DNA from: an uncultured Lachnospiraceae bacterium
GTDB lineage: Bacteria > Bacillota > Clostridia > Lachnospirales > Lachnospiraceae
Direction of reading: 5' to 3'
NCBI GenBank assembly: GCA_910585465.1
Contig: CAJUEW010000017.1
Span: 1 to 64,000 of the forward strand
Length of the DNA: 64,000 nt
Part shown: positions 42,315 to 50,861 of the stretch, in pieces
How positions within the stretch are numbered: position 1 is the first letter of the stretch
Layout of the letters: every line of letters begins with the position of its first letter
The notes under the pieces: generated by a model
Told to the model about the DNA's origin: nothing
The model's input: the letters and a program-made list of their open reading frames with translations, nothing else
The model's database searches: none
Position numbers and translations under genes: made by a program

Positions 42315-43856
42315 ATGATTCCCTTTAAACTAAATATGCAAATCTTATATGATGCATTTTCCGATGTCTACCTGCGGGTTTTTCTTCATATTTCCAAGGA
42401 TATCCCACGCCTGGAGGCAGTCCGTCTCTACAGAAAAAACAGCGTTTTTGCCCCCCGCTACGTATATATGCTTAGACCGAAGGAGCTTGGAGAGCTGCCC
42501 TTTTCCCTCCAGAATATCAGTTTTATCTGTATTGGAAAAACAGATGTCTGCCAGATTCCTCCAGGCTGTTCTGTACTTATTGTAGAAGACAGTGAGGACT
42601 TCTCCGAGCTGTTCACGCTGGCCCAGAATATTTTTGAAAAATACCAAAGCTGGAACCAGGAGCTTCATGCCGCTCTGTCCGGCAGCCGCCCGCTGGATGC
42701 CATGCTGGAAGCAAGCCTGCCCATATTCAAAAATCCTATTTTTGTCCATGATACAAACTTTTATATTTTATCCTGTCCCCACAGAGCTCCCGGAATGCTG
42801 ATCTGGGATAAAGACTCAAGAACCGGATGGAACATTGTGCCTTTAAGCCTAATCCACGATTTTAAAGCAGATACAGAATATCTGAATACACTTACAACTA
42901 CGGAACCGGCTTTATATTCGGCGGAGCAAAGAGGCTACCCCATTCTGTATATGAATATCTGGAACCACGGCCGCTACGAGGGACGAGTATGCGTTGATGA
43001 GCTGGAGTCTCCCATCCGTCCCGGGCAATATCTGGCCATTCAGCATCTGACGGAGCTGATTGTATTCTCTTTACAGAATCATGACTTGTTTCAGATTAAT
43101 ATGGGAAATGATATTGAACAGTTTTTTCGGGATTATCTGGACGGAAATATCCGTGAACCGTCACGCATTATGAAAATGCTGCAGTTTCTGAACTGGAGGC
43201 GCAACGATCGGTATCTGTGCCTGCGCCTGGAAACCAGTCAGCAGAATATACAGGCGCTTTCCTCCGCTGCCACACTGGGGCATATAGAGACTCAGATTCC
43301 GGAGGGACATGCTTTTATCTACCAGAACGGTATTACAGTGATTGTGAATCTCTCCTATTCACATGTGCAGATTTCCGACGTTCTGAGCAGCCTTGCCATT
43401 CTTCTAAGAGAAGGACTTCTGAAGATGGGCGCAAGCTCCGAAATTCATGATTTTATGCAGCTTACGCAGGGCTGCTATCAGGCATGCATAGCTCTGGAGC
43501 TGGGACTGGCAAGCGCCAGCACCAGCTGGTGCTATCGTTTTGATGATTATATTCTGGAGTTTTTTCTAAAGAAAGGAGGAGAAGCTCTGGCTCCGGAGCT
43601 TCTCTGCTCCAATAAGATTCTTATATTAAAGGAGTATGATGAGAACAATCATACAGACTTATATTACACACTGAAAATATTTCTGGAGCTGGAACGGAAT
43701 GTTCTCAGGACATCCAAAACACTTTTTATACACAGAAGCACGCTCTTCTACCGTCTGGAACGCATTCAGAAGATCGCAGATGTAAATCTGGAGGACGCAA
43801 AGGAGCGGCTGGTTCTCCGGCTCTCCTTCCATATACTGGAGGGAAGTGAAGGTTAG
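42315..43856 (+). CDS. PucR/CdaR-type transcriptional regulator 2
   Basis: 513 residues from the ATG at 42315, which follows GGAGG at 42301-42305. The C-terminal HTH_30 reads VLRTSKTLFIHRSTLFYRLERIQKI (in order), closely like PucR 1. The N-terminal sensor region is again not a known named domain. Divergent from the GPH/UroD operon and a probable regulator of it. PucR-type proteins often respond to small aromatic or purine-derived ligands; the ligand here is unknown. Confidence 0.9.
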   Translation: MIPFKLNMQILYDAFSDVYLRVFLHISKDIPRLEAVRLYRKNSVFAPRYVYMLRPKELGELPFSLQNISFICIGKTDVCQIPPGCSVLIVEDSEDFSELFTLAQNIFEKYQSWNQELHAALSGSRPLDAMLEASLPIFKNPIFVHDTNFYILSCPHRAPGMLIWDKDSRTGWNIVPLSLIHDFKADTEYLNTLTTTEPALYSAEQRGYPILYMNIWNHGRYEGRVCVDELESPIRPGQYLAIQHLTELIVFSLQNHDLFQINMGNDIEQFFRDYLDGNIREPSRIMKMLQFLNWRRNDRYLCLRLETSQQNIQALSSAATLGHIETQIPEGHAFIYQNGITVIVNLSYSHVQISDVLSSLAILLREGLLKMGASSEIHDFMQLTQGCYQACIALELGLASASTSWCYRFDDYILEFFLKKGGEALAPELLCSNKILILKEYDENNHTDLYYTLKIFLELERNVLRTSKTLFIHRSTLFYRLERIQKIADVNLEDAKERLVLRLSFHILEGSEG

Positions 43857-43916
43857 ACGGCAATCTATGCCGCTTTCAAATTACCGCTTCAATGCGCCCT
43901 TCCAATAAGGCCCCGG

Positions 43917-46067
43917 TTATGCTTTTGCCATTCCCTTCATATTGGTTCTCAGCCTGCCGTCCGTTTTATAAGGGCGGAATAAGAACCATAAGAATACTGC
44001 AACCAGCGCCAGAGCCGCGATAATACCCGGTCCAAAAGCTCCGGTCGTGGCAAAGGTGCCAAACTGGTAGATACACAGGGACGCGCAATATGCGAGCAGA
44101 CACTGATAACCGATTGCAAACCAGGTCCATTTTGCACTGTTCATCTCTCTCTTGATCGCACCGATTGCCGCAAAGCAGGGCGCGCACAGAAGATTAAACA
44201 CCAGGAAGCTGTATGCTGCTACTGCAGTATAAGTTCCCGCAAGAGTTCCCCATATTTCCTCTCCCTCCTCGGATACTTCTGCAAATCCATACAGAATGCC
44301 AAAGGTGCCGACCACATTTTCCTTTGCGACCAGTCCGGTGATTGCCGCAACAGAAGCCTTCCAGTCTCCCCAGCCAAGAGGGACAAAAATCCATGCAAAT
44401 AAATTACCGATTCCCGCCAGAATGCTGTATTCCATCTCCACATCCTCCAGCATGCGGAACTGTCCGTCAACCCATCCGAAGTAGGTGGTAAACCATATTA
44501 CAATCGTAGATAAAAGAATAATGGTGCCGGCCTTCTTAATAAAGGACCATCCCCTCTCCCACATGCTTCTAAGAACATTGGATACCGTCGGCATATGGTA
44601 AGCCGGAAGCTCCATGACGAACGGAGCCGGATCTCCGGAGAACATTCTCGTCTTTTTCAGAATAATGCCCGAGCAGACAATGGCTGCAATTCCTGTAAAG
44701 TAAGCGCTTGGCGCCACCCAGGAGGCTCCGTCGAACAGAGCGCCCGCAATCAGGGCAATAATCGGAAGCTTTGCACCGCAAGGGATAAAAGTTGTAGTCA
44801 TAATCGTCATGCGGCGGTCTCTCTCATTCTCAATGGTCCTGGACGCCATTACGCCCGGAACACCGCATCCGGTACCGATCAGCATTGGAATAAAGGATTT
44901 CCCGGACAGTCCGAATTTTCGGAAAATACGGTCCATAATAAACGCCACACGGGCCATATAGCCGCAGGCCTCCAGAAATGCCAGAAAGATAAATAACACC
45001 AGCATCTGAGGCACAAATCCAAGAACCGCACCCACACCGGCTATGATGCCGTCCAGAATCAGTCCCTGAAGCCAGTCCGCACAATTCAGACTTACCAGAA
45101 CACTCTCAATGGCCGGGGGGATGATCTCTCCGAACAGCACATCATTGGTCCAGTCTGTTACAAAGGTACCGACCGTGGTTACGGACACATAATAAACAAG
45201 CCACATAATTGCCGCAAAAATCGGCAACGCCAGAAAACGGTTGGTTACAAAACGGTCAATTTTATCCGAGACCGTCAGTCCGCCCCGTTTTGCTTTCCTG
45301 CTGCATGATCCAATCATGGATGCAATGAAGCTGTACCGTTCATTCGTAATAATGCTCTCGGAATCATCATCCATAGCCTCTTCCAGCTCCGCGATCACAC
45401 GGTCTGCATTGGGAACATTTTTCATCTGGTCTCCAATCTTATCATCCCGCTCGAACAGCTTAATCGCAAAGAAACGCTTCTGTTCCTCCGGTACTTCGCT
45501 TCCAATCTGGCTCTCAATGGTATAAAGTGCATCCTCAACCCTTTTGTCAAAGGTATGTACAATCTCCTGACGAATCCCGGAAGCTGCCGCCTGAACTGCC
45601 AGCTCTGCCGCCTCCTGGATTCCGGTTCCCTTCAGGGCGGAAATCTCAACTACCTGACAGCCAAGCTCCTTACTCAGCCTGTCGATAAAAATCTGATCTC
45701 CGTTCTTTTTCACAATATCCATCATATTGACGGCCATCACAACCGGAATTCCCAACTCCATAAGCTGTGTGGTCAGATACAGGTTACGCTCCAGATTTGT
45801 TCCGTCAACAATATTTAAAATAGCATCCGGGCGTTCCGCAATCAGATAATTTCTTGCTACCACTTCCTCCAGTGTATACGGAGACAGAGAATAAATACCC
45901 GGAAGATCCATAATAATGACATCCGGGTGTCCCTTTAGCTTCCCCTCCTTTTTCTCAACGGTTACGCCCGGCCAATTTCCCACAAACTGATTGGAGCCGG
46001 TCAATGCGTTAAATAATGTTGTTTTGCCGCTGTTAGGATTTCCGGCAAGTGCTATTTTCATCGACAT
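43917..46067 (-). CDS. feoB: Ferrous iron transport protein FeoB
   Basis: 716 residues. N-terminal G-protein domain with GNPNSGKTTLFN (G1, residues 9-20), the DLPGIYSLSPY G3 region and NMMD-type G4. Then about nine to ten membrane segments with the gate motifs (GTGCGVPGVMASRTIE and ITGLVAKENVVGTFG). Imports Fe2+ under anoxia. Last gene of the Fur-box operon feoA-feoA-feoB. Confidence 0.97.
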   Translation of the reverse strand: MSMKIALAGNPNSGKTTLFNALTGSNQFVGNWPGVTVEKKEGKLKGHPDVIIMDLPGIYSLSPYTLEEVVARNYLIAERPDAILNIVDGTNLERNLYLTTQLMELGIPVVMAVNMMDIVKKNGDQIFIDRLSKELGCQVVEISALKGTGIQEAAELAVQAAASGIRQEIVHTFDKRVEDALYTIESQIGSEVPEEQKRFFAIKLFERDDKIGDQMKNVPNADRVIAELEEAMDDDSESIITNERYSFIASMIGSCSRKAKRGGLTVSDKIDRFVTNRFLALPIFAAIMWLVYYVSVTTVGTFVTDWTNDVLFGEIIPPAIESVLVSLNCADWLQGLILDGIIAGVGAVLGFVPQMLVLFIFLAFLEACGYMARVAFIMDRIFRKFGLSGKSFIPMLIGTGCGVPGVMASRTIENERDRRMTIMTTTFIPCGAKLPIIALIAGALFDGASWVAPSAYFTGIAAIVCSGIILKKTRMFSGDPAPFVMELPAYHMPTVSNVLRSMWERGWSFIKKAGTIILLSTIVIWFTTYFGWVDGQFRMLEDVEMEYSILAGIGNLFAWIFVPLGWGDWKASVAAITGLVAKENVVGTFGILYGFAEVSEEGEEIWGTLAGTYTAVAAYSFLVFNLLCAPCFAAIGAIKREMNSAKWTWFAIGYQCLLAYCASLCIYQFGTFATTGAFGPGIIAALALVAVFLWFLFRPYKTDGRLRTNMKGMAKA

Positions 46068-46106
46068 TTTTCCCTCCTGAGGGTTAGTATTTCCTAACCC
46101 ATTGTT

Positions 46107-46131
46107 TTAAAAACAAGCTGCCCATGCAGCC
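46107..46131 (-). terminator. Attenuator-like hairpin between feoA and feoB
   Basis: Minus strand GGCTGC-ATGG-GCAGC followed by TTGTTTTT. A second stem, GGGTTAG/CTAACCC (46081-46100), lies just before the feoB ribosome site. Together they could lower feoB expression relative to the two feoA genes. Confidence 0.6.
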
Positions 46132-46149
46132 TTTCTTTTTACGTCTTTT

Positions 46150-46371
46150 CTATTGTACTTCAATCATCCGGGCATCTTCTTTTCTAAGAGACAGCTCATA
46201 TCCGCGAACCATCACCTCCACCGGGTCCCCAAGCGGCGCTACCTTGCGTACATAGACCTCTGTTCCTTTCGTGATTCCCATGTCCATAATCCGGCGTTTT
46301 ACTGCGCCTTCGCCGTGAAGCTTTATAACGGAAACCCTGCTGCCTACTGCGGCCTCTCTTAAAGTCTGCAT
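46150..46371 (-). CDS. feoA: FeoA-family SH3-like protein (proximal to feoB)
   Basis: 73 residues. The SH3-like FeoA fold is shown by GSRVSVIKLHGEG, the RIMDMGITKGTEV core and VMVRGYELSLRKEDA. Thought to assist FeoB. GGAAGGAGAAT precedes the ATG. Confidence 0.93.
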   Translation of the reverse strand: MQTLREAAVGSRVSVIKLHGEGAVKRRIMDMGITKGTEVYVRKVAPLGDPVEVMVRGYELSLRKEDARMIEVQ

Positions 46372-46396
46372 TCTATTCTCCTTCCCGCCCTGTACA

Positions 46397-46609
46397 TCAG
46401 GCTACCATAATCTTGCCGGCCAGACCTCTGTCCAGTGCAATACGGACATCTTTCACTAAAAGAATCATGCCTGCGGCATTTTCACCAATCACCTGAACCT
46501 CGGAACCTGGCGCAAACCCCAGATCCTGAAGATGTCTTACCACTTCATCCTTTCCCCGAAGCCTTGTAACTGTACGTTTTTCTCCAACACTCATAAGCGT
46601 CACCGCCAT
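46397..46609 (-). CDS. feoA: FeoA-family SH3-like protein (first in operon)
   Basis: 70 residues from the ATG at 46609, 7 bases after AAGGAGG; the adjacent ATG at 46612 is too near the site. Contains GEKRTVTRLRGKDEVVRHLQDLGFAPG (read in order) and LVKDVRIALDRGLAGKIMV. A second FeoA with a different sequence from its neighbour, a duplication common in Firmicutes. Confidence 0.9.
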   Translation of the reverse strand: MAVTLMSVGEKRTVTRLRGKDEVVRHLQDLGFAPGSEVQVIGENAAGMILLVKDVRIALDRGLAGKIMVA

Positions 46610-46651
46610 CATGCTCCCTCCTTCTGTCAATGAATACATATTCTCTAAATT

Positions 46652-46705
46652 GAAAATGAATATCATTTACGTTTATATTATATACGCGCCAATGGTTACT
46701 GTCAA
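46652..46705 (-). promoter_or_regulatory. feo promoter with Fur box
   Basis: Minus strand TTGACA (46700-46705), 17 bases, TATAAT (46677-46682). Just downstream, GTAAATGATATTCATTTTC (46652-46670) matches 15 of 19 bases of the classical Fur box. Iron repression by Fur is the direct reading. Confidence 0.85.
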
Positions 46706-46774
46706 CTAACTTTTTATAATATTTATAAATATTTTTTAAAAGTGTCTACTATAAACTTGTCAGCTATATACAAT

Positions 46775-46817
46775 AAAAAAAACAGAACTGACCTCATTGG
46801 GCCGCCAGTCCTGTTTT
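46775..46817 (-). terminator. Terminator of the pyrophosphatase gene
   Basis: Minus strand AAAACAG-GACTG pairs with TCAGT-CTGTTTT across a 14-base loop and ends in a long T run. Confidence 0.75.
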
Positions 46818-46835
46818 CTACGCTCTTCTTTTTTG

Positions 46836-48482
46836 TCACTGCTGTAATATGGTTACAATACTGGGTATTAACTGTTTCTTTCTGGATACCAGTCCCTTCA
46901 ATATAATATCTTCCATATCCTCGGGAAGCTGGAAGGCGCTCCTTGCCACTTCCTTTGCCTTTTCGCCAAAGCAGAGAAGCTCTGTGTCCTCCTTTACAAT
47001 GTTCGTAAGCATGATATAGCACATCTCCACATCCAGAGAATCAAATTTCTTATTCAGATACGGTATCAGCTTCTCCTTAACCTCCGACAGCTCAATCGTA
47101 TTCATGCTGTTGATCTGGGAGACAATAAAGGAATGCTCATTAACCTGGAATTTCTTGCGATCCTGATTGAAGATTTCCTTTGCGGTTCTGGAGCTCATAT
47201 CGCTGCCTGCGCTGAACATATCAATCGCAAATTCTTCTATTTCCACCCCGCAGATTTCAGAGAGACGTCTTGCTGCCGCCTGATCCACAGCCGTGCAGGT
47301 TGGTGAGCGGAACATAAGCGTATCTGAAATGATGGCCGCCATCAGAAGCCCCGCGATACCCTTGGGAATGTCCACGCCGCTCTCCCGGTACATTTGATAA
47401 ATAATCGTGGCTGTGCAGCCCAGAGGCTGGTTCCGGAAGAATACGGGTTCCAGTGTTTCTAAGGTTCCGATTCTGTGGTGGTCGATGATCTCCAGAATAT
47501 CCGCATAATTAATACCGTCCACAGTCTGGCTCGCTTCATTGTGGTCTACCAGAATCACCTGTTTTCTGCGCAGATTCAACAGATTTCGTCTGGATATCAT
47601 GCCGATATAATTGCCCTCCAAATCCAAAATCGGAAAATCCCGGTAACGCTTCTGTCCCATAATCCCCTTGATATCTTCCGTTTTCTCAGTCACTTTGAAG
47701 GTAATCAGTCCTTCCTTCTTCATAAAATGAGAAATCGGCATACTCTGATTGATCATGCGGGCAACCGTAAAGGTGTCGTGAGGAGTTACAATAATACTGC
47801 AGTTATGCTCCTGTGCCAGCTTCCGTATGGTCTGGGATACCTTTGCTCCCATACACACAACAATGCATGCCGCATTCATCTCAATGGCACAAAGCTGGGA
47901 TTCATAACGGTTTCCCAGAATTACCATATCCCCCTCATGGATATAATCCTCCATTACATCCGGATTGGCCGCCGCAATTACGACTTCTCCTTTTGTATAG
48001 ACTGCCGACTCATCCCCAATCAGCATGTCCGCATCCAGTGTCTCCAAAATATTTCTGTAAGGAGTCTGCGCCACAGAAAGAATACAGTTGTCATAGACAT
48101 CCATATAGGCATTGGCAATATCCCCTATAGTAATCAGGCCCTGAAGCCTTTGATTATCTGTAATCGGAAGGGTCACTACCCCCAGCGCCCTCATCATATT
48201 CCATGCTTTTTTCAGTGAAATCTGCCCGGATACCCCCTGTGTCTTACGTATCTCAATATCTCTTATATCTGTCATCACATCGCCCACATATTTAGGCGCG
48301 GATACCTGAAAGAAATTTAATACATACTGTGTCTCCTGATTAATCTGCCCCGCACGGGCCGCACAATATCCGCCTCCGTGCAAAATATTCTTCAACTCCG
48401 CATACGCAATAGCAGAACAGATAGAATCCGTATCCGGATTTTTATGCCCAATCACATATACAGGCGCTGCATTTGATGCCAT
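46836..48482 (-). CDS. Manganese-dependent inorganic pyrophosphatase with CBS and DRTGG domains
   Basis: 548 residues, family II pyrophosphatase. The DHH catalytic part is split: VIGHKNPDTDSICSA at the N-terminus, and the metal-binding VDHNEASQTV and IIDHHRIG after the insert, then the DHHA2 domain. The inserted regulatory block (about 70-300) has two CBS motifs and a DRTGG domain that bind adenine nucleotides in related enzymes. Hydrolyses PPi to 2 Pi under control of cellular energy state. Has its own promoter and terminator. Confidence 0.93.
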   Translation of the reverse strand: MASNAAPVYVIGHKNPDTDSICSAIAYAELKNILHGGGYCAARAGQINQETQYVLNFFQVSAPKYVGDVMTDIRDIEIRKTQGVSGQISLKKAWNMMRALGVVTLPITDNQRLQGLITIGDIANAYMDVYDNCILSVAQTPYRNILETLDADMLIGDESAVYTKGEVVIAAANPDVMEDYIHEGDMVILGNRYESQLCAIEMNAACIVVCMGAKVSQTIRKLAQEHNCSIIVTPHDTFTVARMINQSMPISHFMKKEGLITFKVTEKTEDIKGIMGQKRYRDFPILDLEGNYIGMISRRNLLNLRRKQVILVDHNEASQTVDGINYADILEIIDHHRIGTLETLEPVFFRNQPLGCTATIIYQMYRESGVDIPKGIAGLLMAAIISDTLMFRSPTCTAVDQAAARRLSEICGVEIEEFAIDMFSAGSDMSSRTAKEIFNQDRKKFQVNEHSFIVSQINSMNTIELSEVKEKLIPYLNKKFDSLDVEMCYIMLTNIVKEDTELLCFGEKAKEVARSAFQLPEDMEDIILKGLVSRKKQLIPSIVTILQQ

Positions 48483-48512
48483 AAGCTTCTTTCTCCTCTC
48501 ATTTCCTTCCTT

Positions 48513-48541
48513 ATTTTAACACTTATCATTTGTATTTACAA
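48513..48541 (-). promoter_or_regulatory. Promoter of the pyrophosphatase gene
   Basis: Minus strand TTGTAA (48536-48541), 17 bases, TAAAAT (48513-48518). The rest of 48542-48814 is AT-rich noncoding sequence with a GC-rich hairpin at 48729-48753 (GCCCCGGCA/TGCCGGGGC) lacking a U tract; no gene was recognised there. Confidence 0.6.
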
Positions 48542-48814
48542 CTGCTGACATCCATGTGTCTTTATAATTTTTATTTGTTTTGCACATAGATTTTGTTTTT
48601 TCGTCACTTAATTTGTGTATTTTCACAATAATTTAAGAATTTGTTCATATTCTATCCACATTTTGTTGTTATTATATAAACAGATTGAATAGTTCATTGA
48701 TGGCTTATAGATAAATTTTTTCATAATAGCCCCGGCATCCGTATTGCCGGGGCACTCCTCATGTCCACATTCGATATAAGGCAGAAATATATCTCAGACT
48801 TCCCCTCATATCAT

Positions 48815-48841
48815 AAAAGCTGCCGCCTGTCAGGCAGCAGC
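48815..48841 (-). terminator. Terminator of the alarmone synthetase gene
   Basis: Minus strand GCTGCTGCC-TGACA-GGCGGCAGC followed by TTTT. A 9-bp near-perfect stem. Confidence 0.75.
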
Positions 48842-48846
48842 CCTCT

Positions 48847-49500
48847 CTATTCTCCGTCCATCCTCTTCATCGCTTCATTCAGTGACATCATCTTTGCGTC
48901 CAGCTTAGATATAATGGATGAACACTCCTGCAGTTCACGGGCAAAGTATCCCGGTGCATTTCCTTCATACTTATAGTAAATCTTATGCTCCAGGCTCGCC
49001 CAGAAATCCATCGCCATTGTCCGAATCTGAACCTCCACTTTTGTGGGAATCACCGCGTCTGCCAGAGCCACCTGAATAGACAGCAGCATATGGTAGCTTT
49101 TATAGCCGCTCTCCTTTGGATGGCTGATATAGTCCTTTATGCTGATGACCGACAGATTATCCTGCTTTGCAATCACATCTGCCAGAAAATAAATTTCCGA
49201 GAAAAAAGAGCAGGTAATACGGATACCTGCAATATCATTGACACACTCCACCATATCGTCAATATTGATGCCGCGTCCATGCTTCCGAAGCTTCTTCATA
49301 ATGCTCTCCGGAGTTTTTATCCGGGTTTTTACATATTCAATCGGGTTATATGAATATACATGACTAAGCTCATTGTTCAGAACCTCAATCCTGCTCTTCA
49401 TCTGAATCAGTGCCGACTCATAAATAAACATCGCCGTCTCAAAGCTGTCCTTCCTGGAACGTTCGCGGACATATTCCTGAATCGTCATCTCTACTGCCAT
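48847..49500 (-). CDS. Small alarmone synthetase (RelA/SpoT synthetase domain)
   Basis: 217 residues with only the (p)ppGpp synthetase domain; no HD hydrolase, TGS or ACT domain. Key segments are RIKTPESIMKKLRK, the DDMVECVNDIAGIRITC substrate region, SGYKSYHMLLSI and KVEVQIRTMAMDFWASLEHKIYYK (read in order). Makes ppGpp/pppGpp from GTP or GDP and ATP. Similar in size to YjbM/YwaC of Bacillus. Confidence 0.93.
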   Translation of the reverse strand: MAVEMTIQEYVRERSRKDSFETAMFIYESALIQMKSRIEVLNNELSHVYSYNPIEYVKTRIKTPESIMKKLRKHGRGINIDDMVECVNDIAGIRITCSFFSEIYFLADVIAKQDNLSVISIKDYISHPKESGYKSYHMLLSIQVALADAVIPTKVEVQIRTMAMDFWASLEHKIYYKYEGNAPGYFARELQECSSIISKLDAKMMSLNEAMKRMDGE

Positions 49501-49608
49501 TACTTATTACTCTCCCTTAAAGCATTGCTCTATACTTCTCAGTGCCGCTTATTGCCTACAGGTCATTATACCACAGCAGTTATGCAAAATCTGTAAAAAA
49601 TACCAGAT

Positions 49609-49651
49609 AACTTATAAAACTTTTTGTCTTTTACTGTATCTTTTATAAGTT
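49609..49651. repeat. AT-rich 11-bp inverted repeat after the ttcA-like gene
   Basis: AACTTATAAAA (49609-49619) and TTTTATAAGTT (49641-49651) are perfect complements with a 21-base spacer. A T run lies about 8 bases further in the minus direction. May be an AT-rich terminator. Confidence 0.4.
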
Positions 49652-49664
49652 GTACTTATATCAA

Positions 49665-50489
49665 TTAATAATCATCCATAAAATGATGATGTTCGTTCCC
49701 TTTATGATAGCTGATAATCGTATTCAGATTCACATTTTCCACGCTTCGGAAAATATTTTTCTCAATGACCGGACTAATCTTCCGGAAACGGGCAATCAGC
49801 TCTTTCATTTCCTGGCGCTTGGAATAGTTTGCCCCATGCTCATCTGTCTCATAGGCTTCGGTAAACCGGCATGCGCACTGCAGGAAATGCAGCTTATGAT
49901 AATGCGTCCAGTCCAGAATGTTTTCTTCGTGTATCAAATACATAGGACGAATCAGTTCCATTCCCTCAAAATTCGTGCTGTGAAGCTTCGGCATCATAGT
50001 CTGCATTTGCCCGCCATACAGCATTCCCATCAGAATCGTCTCTATCACATCATCAAAATGATGTCCCAGAGCAATTTTATTACAGCCCAGCTTTTTTGCA
50101 TGGGCGTAGAGAAACCCCCGGCGCATCCGTGCGCAGAGATAACATGGATTCTCCCTGATATCCACTACCACGTTAAAAATATCCGACTCGAAAATAGTGA
50201 CAGGGATATTCAAAAGCTCCGCATTATCTTCAATTCTCCGGCGGTTGGCCGGATGATAACCCGGATCCATCACAAGAAATACCAGATCAAACGGAAACTT
50301 TCCATGTCTTTGAAGCTCCTGCAGAAGCTTTGCCATCAGCATGGAATCCTTCCCTCCTGAGATACAGACTGCTATCCTGTCTCCCTCCTGAATCATGTCA
50401 TAGTCCTGGATTCCGCGGATAAACGGCCGCCATAGCTCTTTGCGGTATTTTTTTATAATACTTCGTTCAATTTCCCTGTAACGCTCCAA
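49665..50489 (-). CDS. TtcA-family tRNA thiolation ATPase
   Basis: 274 residues. The PP-loop SGGKDS is at residues 44-49; CYLCARMRRG gives the CxxC motif typical of TtcA/TusA-dependent thiolases, and a third Cys lies in FLQCACRF. TtcA makes 2-thiocytidine-32 in tRNA using an iron-sulfur cluster. A related Fe-S tRNA-thiolase role (such as 2-thiouridine) cannot be excluded. Single-gene unit. Confidence 0.87.
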   Translation of the reverse strand: MERYREIERSIIKKYRKELWRPFIRGIQDYDMIQEGDRIAVCISGGKDSMLMAKLLQELQRHGKFPFDLVFLVMDPGYHPANRRRIEDNAELLNIPVTIFESDIFNVVVDIRENPCYLCARMRRGFLYAHAKKLGCNKIALGHHFDDVIETILMGMLYGGQMQTMMPKLHSTNFEGMELIRPMYLIHEENILDWTHYHKLHFLQCACRFTEAYETDEHGANYSKRQEMKELIARFRKISPVIEKNIFRSVENVNLNTIISYHKGNEHHHFMDDY

Positions 50490-50594
50490 TTATAACTCCT
50501 TATTTTCCTTCGCTGCCTCTTTACTTTCCCGGAGGAAGTCGATATACTAAGGAACATAGAAAATACCGCCAGATTAATTTACAGGAGGTTTTCC

Positions 50595-50861
50595 ATGTTC
50601 CGTGTATGGGGAAAGATCTTTAAAAATAATAATATGCTGAAGGATATCACTATCTGCGACAATACATCCGACACTCGGACCCATAAAGTATTTCATGCGC
50701 TGGAGGAGGTTTGCTATACCTTTGACTTAAGCAAGCCTATCTGGCTGGATTCCAATATACGGGAATTTCAGCGCCATGCAAAAACACGGTTTTATCAGGA
50801 CAGCTTTGTCGATGATATCTATTTCGATTTTCTGGAATTTCATGTTATTGAAGAGGACTGA
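50595..50861 (+). CDS. Small conserved protein of unknown function
   Basis: 88 residues. Begins MFRVWGKIFK after ACAGGAGG. Notable are DNTSDTRTHKVFHALEEVC and FYQDSFVDDIYFDFLEFHVIEED (each read in order), an acidic C-terminus and one Cys. No signal peptide or membrane segment. It resembles short hypothetical proteins common in Lachnospiraceae, so it looks like a real gene. Its stop codon abuts the stop of the convergent DUF1002 gene with no gap. Confidence 0.75.
   Translation: MFRVWGKIFKNNNMLKDITICDNTSDTRTHKVFHALEEVCYTFDLSKPIWLDSNIREFQRHAKTRFYQDSFVDDIYFDFLEFHVIEED

Noticed and set aside
48640..48665. CTATCCACA, one mismatch from a DnaA box, in AT-rich DNA
   Set aside because: A single box without dnaA, dnaN or a box cluster nearby; not evidence of an origin.
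48729..48753. GC-rich perfect hairpin GCCCCGGCA/TGCCGGGGC
   Set aside because: No U tract on either strand and another terminator serves the adjacent gene; recorded as structure only.
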